From Phycisphaerae bacterium (GTDB lineage Bacteria > Planctomycetota > Phycisphaerae > UBA1845): a stretch of 53,882 nucleotides of DNA. Below, piece after piece: positions 47,701-53,882 of the stretch. Made by a program: the position numbers and the translations under genes. The stretch spans positions 1 through 53,882 of the forward strand of contig JABWBH010000028.1 in NCBI GenBank assembly GCA_013360585.1. The letters are read 5' to 3'. Position 1 is the first letter of the stretch, and every line of letters starts with the position of its first letter. Under the pieces are notes generated by a model. It searched no databases and was not told the origin of the DNA. It was given only the letters and a program-made list of their open reading frames with translations.

Positions 47701-49345
47701 CCGGCGCCTGATCCAGCATGTTCTCGCGATCGTCGACCGTGAAATCCACCCGTACGAACACGCGGTACACCCCGGACTCCGTCGGACGGAAGATGTCCGT
47801 GTCCGTCCCCGAAAGCGGCGGACCCGGCGGGCGGATCTGAATCTCGGCCCCTTCCGGCTGACCCTGCGCGTTGACCCTCTGAGCGTACACTTCCAGCGTC
47901 GCCACGTGCGGGGGAACATTCGTCGTCCACGCCACCTGGACGTTGGCGTTCGGCCGCACCGGCAGCGGCGAACTCGGCTCATTGACCGCCAGCGCCGCGT
48001 TCTTCACCACATCCACCCGACCCGCAGCATACACCGTCACCGGAATGTTCGCCGAGTCGTCGACCGTTCCGCCGACGTTGTAAATCCCTTCCTGAAGGTT
48101 CGCGGTCGAGAACGACGTCGACGTCGTGTCCACCGAAGCGTCGTCCAGCAGCACGATCTCGTTGCCGTTGTTCGGCGTCGTGTCGCTGTCGAGGAAGATG
48201 TCCACGCTGCCGGTCGCGCCCGCCGTCCGGATCGTCGCGTCAAATTCGATCTCGACGATTTCCGTCCCGAACGTCTGAACGTCCTTGATCGGTTTGTTGA
48301 ACACCAGCGTCGGGGGCGTCGGAGGCGGCGGGGGTTCGTCGATCGAGACGATCGCCGCCGCAAACCGCGTCACCACCCGCGACGAATCCGCCGCAAAGGT
48401 CGCCGCAATCGACTGACCGGTGTCCGCGGCGGAGACGCCCAGCCGGTAATTCGCCCGCTGCACGCCTGTCGTGTCCCACCGGAACGTGTTCTCGTTCCCG
48501 TCGCCGATCGCCAGCTCGATGCCGAGCTGGTCCTGCGAGCAGCCTGCCCGATCCACGTCGAGCCCGCCCGTGGTCGCCGGACACTCGTCCGCGTTGTTCG
48601 GAACGCCGTCGCCGTCGAAGTCGTCGCCCGCGGCACGCTGCGACGGACCGCACCCGAACGCATCCACCTGCCCGCGCTCATCCACCGTCGTCTGCGGACA
48701 CTGGTCCAACGCGTTGAACACGCTATCCTGGTCCGTGTCACGAACGTCATACGTCTTGTAGAACAACCGCCACCGCACCCGCGTCGCTGGCGTCTTCCGG
48801 TTGTCGAAAGAGATATCTACAAACTCGCCCTGATGTACCTGGAGGTTTTCCGTCGGCGCGAGGAACTCCGGATCCGGAGGCGCCTCGATGATCAGGTAGC
48901 CCTGGCTGCGGACGGTGCTGTTGCCCGAGGGGCGCGAGATGTTCAGACCCACCTGGTACGCGCCCGTTTCCAGGTCGCTGTAAACCAGCGTCACCACCTG
49001 GCCGGCCCCGACGGGGGCGTTCGCGGCGAACACCACCGGCGTCCCGACATCGGGCGATCCCGTCGTCGGGCTTTCGACCTGCACGTAAAAAGCCGACACC
49101 GTCGCCGGCGCCACGACGTTGTACTGGATCGTGATCTGCCCGCTGCCCGAAACGTTGAAATTGTTCCGCAGGCTGAGGATCTCGTCCCGCTGCGGACTGC
49201 CCTGACCGTTGTCGTTGGTGTTGTCGCCACCACCACCGCCGATATTCGTGCAACTGATGGCGAGGACCAGACCGACCACGCAGGCCGGAAGCAGGTACCA
49301 CCCTGCCTTATGCGTCTTCGCGTGCCCTGGGTTACTGCGCTCCAT
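44795..49345 (-). CDS. Giant exported FG-GAP and thrombospondin-3 repeat protein
   Basis: 1516 residues. An N-terminal membrane segment ends in LVLAISCTN (C32), a possible lipoprotein site although the -3 residue is alanine. Immunoglobulin-like beta domains occupy ~60-600. Within them, residues ~205-270 carry two thrombospondin type 3 Ca2+ repeats (DTDQDSVFNALDQCP, DDFDGDGVPNNADECP). From ~605 on there are FG-GAP/integrin-alpha propeller repeats, with D-x-D-x-D-G loops such as VPDMNSDGRDELM, GVDFNHDGRSDLVIS and VGDVDGDGMNDMLV. A cysteine-rich insert sits at ~757-905. It is probably a surface adhesion protein. GAGG lies five bases before the start. It has its own promoter and terminator. Confidence 0.85.
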   Translation of the reverse strand: MERSNPGHAKTHKAGWYLLPACVVGLVLAISCTNIGGGGGDNTNDNGQGSPQRDEILSLRNNFNVSGSGQITIQYNVVAPATVSAFYVQVESPTTGSPDVGTPVVFAANAPVGAGQVVTLVYSDLETGAYQVGLNISRPSGNSTVRSQGYLIIEAPPDPEFLAPTENLQVHQGEFVDISFDNRKTPATRVRWRLFYKTYDVRDTDQDSVFNALDQCPQTTVDERGQVDAFGCGPSQRAAGDDFDGDGVPNNADECPATTGGLDVDRAGCSQDQLGIELAIGDGNENTFRWDTTGVQRANYRLGVSAADTGQSIAATFAADSSRVVTRFAAAIVSIDEPPPPPTPPTLVFNKPIKDVQTFGTEIVEIEFDATIRTAGATGSVDIFLDSDTTPNNGNEIVLLDDASVDTTSTSFSTANLQEGIYNVGGTVDDSANIPVTVYAAGRVDVVKNAALAVNEPSSPLPVRPNANVQVAWTTNVPPHVATLEVYAQRVNAQGQPEGAEIQIRPPGPPLSGTDTDIFRPTESGVYRVFVRVDFTVDDRENMLDQAPADVRVTTLPPTLWLGEFARSQARIDGAILEGVNYEDNAGTSLAAVPDMNSDGRDELMINSRYAKPHFKNPSGVGEGEAYLLYGGERLSGRYNLNTIGRNLTGVVFVGVRTPETPDFREQTEGIAAIGVIPDLDNDGQPELVFGVPRTFSRGYFGPLEKPTQFLRGGIIIVSSKNTVLSSPLDPDLAHVVFLDEVGQDFASLHSAAFASFYGIDACGFQDVAGQNPCWPACDPNPDNMQVICGMEDTCGGHCETFGGDTPLGCAGWCSCPDEINDGLYDAMTSYGASTGFVAPLADSWFSLFYCGQGWDCNSVYGPCVYDILHGASFAPIGCPYVFDPMTCLDPLPGWEGSSDFYSYDLYGNQVCRIGLGELRRGLNFFSNVGLAGQSGFYTTWVVKPGQDGAGGVYNYAIEPLGARIIGLSKKDNKADHRTNPLLNQDGSFRTEDDRFGSDISYSNQVGQGTGDLIVSAPGRAVAVPTVRLIDGECVVSPIDGEVAGMLDTDGDGCPDPLPRTGMFYMFDFEFDWVEGELRRRSPYNLWEDLQFSGDTVPRALAPKPHQYMIGTPSHSETIEIGGSNVRNIDECDNQLNYANSQPAWGRIESLDAVRIIGRANEQLQRVIGVDDFNGDGRNDIAAGSPEGDGHLYVAFRRDKAIEGDYVLDKLALAPNDPNRLNGILVNWTRGDGAQFGFSVATGVDFNHDGRSDLVISAPRADVARRDGQGTTADVGAILIIFSHPTLVTPAGGISVDELLRTGRAVLITGNDLDASGWFGFNVVDVGDVDGDGMNDMLVTAPGAGPRFDPTPTDAVDDLTEPGLDLDYDGIRDDIAGEENLVGFDNNLSRAGVAYLISGANDFSELLEDADATRRTLSIRSLGSDHLRGLIVAGRRAGDYLGGGDAGDTSIGGTSSKTGKGRSYGVARAGDLDGDGKGDIALGSILADPRRDRITGEGVRNGGEVYIIYGGTLPEM

Positions 49346-49467
49346 GATGCCTCACTCCGAAAAAGGGAAACCTTGGTCCCGCTGGGTCCATCAACGCCGC
49401 GCCACCGCCCTGCTTCAGATCCCGGAGGCTGCTTCCTCTCCCGCCTGATACGGGCGATCTCCTTCAA

Positions 49468-49510
49468 GTGCGCCTAAACCGAAATAATTCACAATTCAAT
49501 CAAGGCGCAC
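49468..49510 (-). promoter_or_regulatory. Inverted repeat in the leader of the FG-GAP gene
   Basis: GTGCGCCT (49468-49475) and AGGCGCAC (49503-49510) form an eight-base inverted repeat at the predicted transcript start. The 27 bases between are AT-rich. It could act as an RNA hairpin or as an operator. Confidence 0.45.
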
Positions 49511-49513
49511 GAA

Positions 49514-49543
49514 AATATATGAACCCACTAAGATTCCTGTCAA
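49514..49543 (-). promoter_or_regulatory. Sigma-70 promoter of the FG-GAP gene
   Basis: Perfect TTGACA (plus-strand 49538-49543), 18 bases, TATATT (49514-49519) on the minus strand. Transcription would begin near 49507 and give a ~160-base leader before the start at 49345. The surrounding AT-rich patch stands out in this GC-rich DNA. Confidence 0.7.
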
Positions 49544-49862
49544 CTGCCGACATCTTGACTTTTCTCATCATTCCAATCCCTCCTCCAGCGCCACGCCGCT
49601 TCCGGCGGCTGAAACGCCTCATCCCGCTCGCCCCGCAGCCCGGTCCAACTGGCTTCGGACCGCGGCGCGCAATCCACTTCAACCGTATGATCCGCGCCTG
49701 CGTCACGCAAACCGAAACCAACCCGGCGCCACCTTCGATGCGACGAACGCGCCGAATCTGCGGGTGCAACAGTTACTTGTCCCCTGCGCATGAAGTGCGG
49801 ATCATGCCCGGCGTCGGCGGGCGCACGACGCGCCTTGCCGCAGGCGACGATCGCCGCTGGGG
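49544..49862. other. Intergenic stretch between FG-GAP gene and murD
   Basis: Beyond the promoter at 49514 there are about 320 bases without a gene. GC rises towards murD. I see no second clear promoter and no repeat here. Confidence 0.4.
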
Positions 49863-51434
49863 ATGAAACCACGCATGACCGGACCCGACCCTCTCCCGAT
49901 AAAGCGGAAACACGTGCTGGTCTGGGGACTCGGACGGCTCGGCGGAGGCGCCGCCGTCACCCGCTGGCTCGTCGATCAGGGGGCTCGCGTCACCGTGATG
50001 GACCGCGCCACGGCGGACAGTCTGCGCAGCTCGCTGGCGGCGATCGCAGACCTGCCCGTCGCGCTGCGCCTCGGGACCGAAGATCCTGAATTACTAGCGG
50101 AATCCGACCTGGTCGTCGTCAATCCTGCCGTCGTTAAAGCGCGATCCGAGTTCTTCAACGCGATCACACGTCGTGATGTCCCGTGGACCACGGAGATCAA
50201 CCTCTTTCTGGAGCGCTGCCCGGCCTCCGTCATCGGCGTTACCGGCTCCTTCGGCAAGAGCACGACCTCCGCAATGATCGCGGCCGTTCTGGAGGAACAC
50301 GTCGCACGGGGCGGGGGCCGCGGCCTCGTCTATCTCGGCGGCAACATCGGCAAGTCCCTGCTTCCGGAACTCGCCCGGATGACGCCGGAGGACCACGTCG
50401 TCCTCGAACTGTCCAGCGCCCAGCTTGAGGACGTGCCGCGCGTCCCCTTCTCGCCGCGCGTCGCAGTCCTCACCAACCTGCACCCCCACCACCTCGACCG
50501 ACACGGTTCGTTCGACGCCTACATCAGCGCAAAGCTCAACATCCTGGGTCATCCGAATCCGGCGGCGGTGCTGGTCATCGGCGATCCGGCGCTGGGGGGA
50601 GAAGCGGTCAACCCGAGAAAGACCCTCGGACCGGGCGAGCAAACCACGCGGGATTCCCTTGTTGCAGCAGGCGCCCCCGCCGAGAGCGTCGCCGCCGCTC
50701 GCCTCGTGCGTGAACACGTCTTGCGGCTGGGCGTTCCCGTGCATTCCGCCCGCGCGCCGCACGTCCCCTTTGAGCTTGTTGTGCCCGGCACGCACAACCG
50801 CGAGAACGCCGCCACCGCGTGGACCGCCGCCCGTCTGCTGGGCGTCGAGGAGAAGACCGCCGCCAACGCCTTGAGACACTTTCCCGGCCTGCCCCATCGC
50901 CTTGAGGTCGTCGCGGTGATCGACGGCGTACGTTTTCTCAACGACTCGAAAGCCACCTCCCCCCGCGCCGTAGTCACGGCGTTGGACGCGTTGGACGCCC
51001 CGGTACTGGCGATTGTTGGCGGCGCGGCGATGGACGAACCCCTGGATGAATGCGTGCGGACGCTCGCGGAACGATGCCGGACTGTCGCCTGTCTGGGAGA
51101 GACGGGCGCTCGGATGGCCGACCGCCTGCTCGACCCGGTACGACCGGAACCGCGACCGGAGGTGCTTCGTGCCGACGATCTCGAAACCGCCGTCCGCTGG
51201 TCGCGCACGCGCGCACGCCCCGGTGACGTCGTGCTCTTCTGTCCCGGCGCCACCAGCTTCGACCGCTACGTCAACTTCGAAGCCCGCGGAGCGCACTTCG
51301 CCGATTGCGTCCGAGCAGACGCTCCGAACCACCAGGGAAAACAGGCCGCTACGACGAACCCTCCTTGCGGAAGGCCTGACGCTTCTTGCAACGCCCAACC
51401 ATCAATCCGAAACGCGGGAATCAAGTCCGCTTGA
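49863..51434 (+). CDS. murD: UDP-N-acetylmuramoylalanine-D-glutamate ligase-like enzyme
   Basis: Mur ligase layout: N-terminal Rossmann domain (VLVWGLGRLGGGAAV), ATP site GVTGSFGKSTT (canonical GTNGKTT or GSNGKST), LSSAQLE, LHPHHLDRHGSFDAYISAKLNI, TAARLLGVEEK and C-terminal FLNDSKATSPRAVVTALDA, which is a MurD hallmark (NDSKATN usual). MurD adds D-glutamate to UDP-MurNAc-L-Ala in the cytoplasm. A phenylalanine replaces the asparagine of the P-loop. The last ~30 residues are a non-conserved tail. Length 523 is above the ~440 family norm. Start at 49863 or 49875 is undecided. No other mur gene is near. Confidence 0.75.
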   Translation: MKPRMTGPDPLPIKRKHVLVWGLGRLGGGAAVTRWLVDQGARVTVMDRATADSLRSSLAAIADLPVALRLGTEDPELLAESDLVVVNPAVVKARSEFFNAITRRDVPWTTEINLFLERCPASVIGVTGSFGKSTTSAMIAAVLEEHVARGGGRGLVYLGGNIGKSLLPELARMTPEDHVVLELSSAQLEDVPRVPFSPRVAVLTNLHPHHLDRHGSFDAYISAKLNILGHPNPAAVLVIGDPALGGEAVNPRKTLGPGEQTTRDSLVAAGAPAESVAAARLVREHVLRLGVPVHSARAPHVPFELVVPGTHNRENAATAWTAARLLGVEEKTAANALRHFPGLPHRLEVVAVIDGVRFLNDSKATSPRAVVTALDALDAPVLAIVGGAAMDEPLDECVRTLAERCRTVACLGETGARMADRLLDPVRPEPRPEVLRADDLETAVRWSRTRARPGDVVLFCPGATSFDRYVNFEARGAHFADCVRADAPNHQGKQAATTNPPCGRPDASCNAQPSIRNAGIKSA

Positions 51435-51466
51435 CATGACATGCGGCGCGCCGGTTTGGCCTCGCC

Positions 51467-52480
51467 TTACCGCCGGCGCGTCTGTGCTCGCTGATCGAAC
51501 ACGATCGCGTATTCGGATCCGTCGCTGCTGACGACAATATTTCCGTTGGTCGCGGTCGAGTAGATCGCCTCGGTGAAATCGGGAAGGTTCTCGAACTTCG
51601 CCGCCGTGCCTTCGCTCCAGCCCCAGCGCATCGGGTGCGCGTCTTCGGTAACCGTGAAGGGCATCAGGCGCTGAATGACCTTCTTGCGCGGGTGGGCGAA
51701 GCGGTTGCTGTACCCGGCGCTGACCACGGCCGCGTCCGGGCTGATCGCCGCCGCCCAGGCCTGAGATGTGGACGTCGTCTCGCTTCCGTGATGCCCGATC
51801 TTGAGCACCTCGCACTCCAACCAGGCCTGATCGTAACGCTCTAGAATCACGTTCTCCGTGTCGAACGTCGCGTCGCCGGTCAGCAGAACGTCGAAATCCT
51901 CGTACTGCACAAGAGCAACGATGCTGCGCGCGTTCGTGGGCGATGCGGTCGCGGCAACGTCCGCGGCCAGAATCCGCACCTGCGCGTCGCCGCAGTCGCA
52001 GAACTTCGGTTCACCGTCGGTCGTGTCGAAGTCCGTCGGCCCAAGGCGCTTCACGATCGACTCATGATCGTCCAGCCAGGCGGCAAAGTCGTCGGACGAA
52101 TACTCGTCGCTGGTGCCCGTCATCAGGATGTTTCCGACGGTCACGCCGTCAAGCACGTCGTCCAGCAGGTTGTAATGATCCGCATCCGGATGCGTCAGAA
52201 TAAGCGTGTCGATCCTCGGGGCGCTCGCATCGAGGCGCTCCCGGATGTACGCCTTCACGCGATCCTTGTCGCCGCCGCCGAGCGATCCGCAATCCACCAG
52301 GATGACGCCGCCCCCCGGACACTCGATCAACGTGCAGTCGCCCTGCCCCACGTCGATGAAGTGAACGCGCAGTTCGTCCGCCGCCCCGGTCATCATCGCC
52401 AGCGACGCCGTCCGAGGACCGCCCGCCGCGCACCCGCCGCACGCCAACGCCAACACCGCCCACCTGATCAACCGTTTCAT
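51467..52480 (-). CDS. ComEC-like exported metallo-beta-lactamase fold protein
   Basis: A short signal or lipoprotein segment (RWAVLALACGGCAAGG) followed by a metallo-beta-lactamase domain of the ComEC/Rec2 type: VHFIDVGQGDCTLIECPGG, LILTHPDADHYNLLDDVLD, DVLLTGDATFDTE and KIGHHGSETTSTSQAWAAAISPDAAVVSAG. Zinc ligands are present in THPDADH, GDAT and GHHGS. The ComEC C-terminal domain degrades or processes DNA at the cell surface, and free-standing versions exist with unknown substrates. The start at 52480 is supported by GGAGG six bases upstream. The gene starts 25 bases after the patatin gene, so it is likely an operon. Confidence 0.8.
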   Translation of the reverse strand: MKRLIRWAVLALACGGCAAGGPRTASLAMMTGAADELRVHFIDVGQGDCTLIECPGGGVILVDCGSLGGGDKDRVKAYIRERLDASAPRIDTLILTHPDADHYNLLDDVLDGVTVGNILMTGTSDEYSSDDFAAWLDDHESIVKRLGPTDFDTTDGEPKFCDCGDAQVRILAADVAATASPTNARSIVALVQYEDFDVLLTGDATFDTENVILERYDQAWLECEVLKIGHHGSETTSTSQAWAAAISPDAAVVSAGYSNRFAHPRKKVIQRLMPFTVTEDAHPMRWGWSEGTAAKFENLPDFTEAIYSTATNGNIVVSSDGSEYAIVFDQRAQTRRR

Positions 52481-52505
52481 GTTCGCCTCCGCGGACCGTG
52501 CCGCC

Positions 52506-53681
52506 TCATACGCCGCGCGAATACGGAAACCCCGACGGCGCGGAGATCGACGAATCCACATAACCTCGGATCGCCGCGTCGCAGATCGCATATCCCCAGT
52601 TGATCAACCGCTCCTGCACGACGTCCGGGACGCGCTTCAGGCGCGTCGGCCACGCCGCCAGCTCCCGCGTCCGCGCCGCGTCGCACGTCAGCACGCCGCG
52701 CGCGGGATAGTCGCGGATCTCCGCCCCGATGCTCCAGTACGCGCCGTCATGCTCCCGGCGCTCCCTGATCCCGTCGATGAGCTGGCGCTTGCGCAGGCTG
52801 CGCACCTGGTTGTCGATCGTGAGCAGGACGCGCATCGTATGACTGATCGCGTTTCCGCCCGGCCGCGGATTCGCGGAGAACGCGCCGCCCGCGTCGCTGA
52901 TGAGCATCGTGCGGTGTCGCTTCCACGCCGTCTCCAGCCCGAGGTTGTCGTAGACGCCCCCATCAGAGAGCACCACGCGCGAGGTATACGGCTCGCGGTG
53001 CAGGTCTGCGCCTTTTCCGGCCTCGACCGCCCGCGGTTCGAGACGCAGGATCAGCGGCGACAACACCGGCGGGAACGCCGATGACGCCGCCACCGCCGTC
53101 GCCAGCGGCGTCTTCGGATGCCGGATCATCCCGACGCGGTAGTCCGCCATGTAAGGCTTCGAGAATCGCCACAGGACGCCGCTCTGCATGTTCGTCGCGT
53201 TGAACACGAAGCGCGGCGCGTCGGGTAGATCCTGAAGCGTCGCCGATCCAAACAGGTGTCGCCGGTACGCGCCCGCCACGCGCCGCCCCGCCCAGCCCGG
53301 CACCCCGAGCCCCAGCAGCACCGCCCGGCAGTCCACCGTCCGCCGCGCCAACCCTCGGATCGGGGCAACAAATTCCCGCTCGAACACCTCCCGGTCCGAC
53401 GGACGCGCCGCCATCAACTTCGCCCACGCCAGCGCGAGGGCCCCCGCCGCAATCGACCCGCCGGACACACTCGACACACGATCGAGCTTCGCGAGCATTC
53501 CTGAGTCGAACAACCGCCAGATCGACCCGACGTGAAAGAGCATCGCACGATAGCCACCGCCCGACAGGCACAACGCTGTCCCGCTCAGCGGCGCGCCGGG
53601 CGCATCGCCGGGGATCGTCCGCACCGGCTCGCGCAGCAGGGATTTTTCGGGCAATCCGGTCGATGAAAGTTCCGGAATCAT
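52506..53681 (-). CDS. Patatin-like phospholipase
   Basis: 391 residues. The oxyanion-hole motif SGGGYRAM occurs near residue 39, the nucleophile lies in SSVSGGSIAAG (G-x-S-x-G class) and the catalytic aspartate in SDGGVYDNLG. These form the Ser-Asp dyad of patatins, which cleave acyl chains from phospholipids. It has no obvious signal peptide. The ATG at 53681 is the first of the frame. Its partner downstream is the ComEC-like protein, and the pairing has no obvious known meaning. Confidence 0.85.
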   Translation of the reverse strand: MIPELSSTGLPEKSLLREPVRTIPGDAPGAPLSGTALCLSGGGYRAMLFHVGSIWRLFDSGMLAKLDRVSSVSGGSIAAGALALAWAKLMAARPSDREVFEREFVAPIRGLARRTVDCRAVLLGLGVPGWAGRRVAGAYRRHLFGSATLQDLPDAPRFVFNATNMQSGVLWRFSKPYMADYRVGMIRHPKTPLATAVAASSAFPPVLSPLILRLEPRAVEAGKGADLHREPYTSRVVLSDGGVYDNLGLETAWKRHRTMLISDAGGAFSANPRPGGNAISHTMRVLLTIDNQVRSLRKRQLIDGIRERREHDGAYWSIGAEIRDYPARGVLTCDAARTRELAAWPTRLKRVPDVVQERLINWGYAICDAAIRGYVDSSISAPSGFPYSRGV

Positions 53682-53784
53682 TCAGGGCTTCTTTAAACGG
53701 GCGCCGTTGTGTTCAGGTGATGGAGAATCTGCCCCGAGCACCCCCTGCATGTCAAGCCCGGCGCGCAAGGGTCGTTCGGGAGTC

Positions 53785-53882
53785 TAAGGGCGCGCTCAAC
53801 AGTAACCTGATCGATTTCTCCTGTGTGGGGTGAGTATGTAGTTCCAGTCTCCATGAAAGGGATGGGGTGTCAATCGGAGGCG
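53785..53882 (+). mobile_element. Outer end of an insertion-like element (partial)
   Basis: The 26 bases at 53785-53810 nearly repeat those at the left edge (complement of 73-98; 23 of 26 equal by eye), beginning TAAGGGCGCGCTC. They face the window end. Beyond them the two sequences diverge. An ATG at 53853 opens a frame towards the end (MKGMGCQSEA) that could start a transposase, but too little is present to judge. Confidence 0.5.

Noticed and set aside
46952-49477. 841-residue open frame antisense to the FG-GAP gene
   Set aside because: It is arginine-rich with no domain pattern, and lies exactly under a well-supported gene; it is a GC-driven shadow frame.

Overview
The window reads as a GC-rich chromosomal segment of a planctomycete-type bacterium, plausibly class Phycisphaerae; this is an inference from gene content and no rRNA is present. 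The supporting signs are a HYExAFE-family gene, a very long GreA-like protein, secreted proteins with dockerin-like tails, HAF repeats, FG-GAP and thrombospondin type 3 repeats, a Tat-exported GH109-like protein, and many GTG/TTG starts. Coding density is high. I see no tRNA, rRNA, CRISPR array or complete mobile element.

Layout. 1-2304: the outer end of an insertion-like element, two damaged beta-helix genes and a non-coding stretch. 2305-8429 (+): giant GreA-like factor, YchF-like GTPase, DinB-like protein and a two-gene ABC exporter. 8430-13490: two copies of an intergenic repeat flank a cytochrome c and a polyprenyl synthase; next come a PQQ-type sugar dehydrogenase and a HAF-repeat protein, the latter behind a textbook sigma-54 promoter. 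13600-20140 (+): MFS transporter, GH109-like protein, polytopic membrane protein and an orphan topoisomerase VI subunit B. 20163-26343: CorC-like protein, DUF2062 protein, a 29-residue membrane ORF, flavin reductase, SucD, and a SEC-C/coiled-coil nuclease-like pair. 26441-31894 (-): an apparent operon of rsmE, a fused sugar ABC ATPase-permease, a second permease and a UbiA-family transferase. 32028-39631: YceI protein, membrane and secreted proteins, CCA-type nucleotidyltransferase, RsmD, YkgJ, HYExAFE, three small membrane-anchored proteins behind their own promoter, and a winged-helix regulator with a very basic tail. 39840-49345 (-): TruB, M29-type aminopeptidase, a 926-residue secreted protein, and a 1516-residue FG-GAP protein with a recognisable promoter and terminator. 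49863-53681: MurD, a ComEC-like hydrolase and a patatin. The window closes with a second copy of the element end seen at its start, facing outward.

The most noteworthy points are the matching outward-facing element ends at the two window termini, the four-repeat coiled-coil protein with a PD-(D/E)XK-like core downstream of a tiny SEC-C protein, the orphan Topo VI B subunit, the ATPase-permease fusion lacking a local binding protein, the sigma-54 promoter of the HAF protein, and the HYExAFE-linked cluster containing a paralogous pair of small anchored proteins. None of these is proven to be a new system. The SEC-C/nuclease-like pair and the small-protein cluster are the best candidates.
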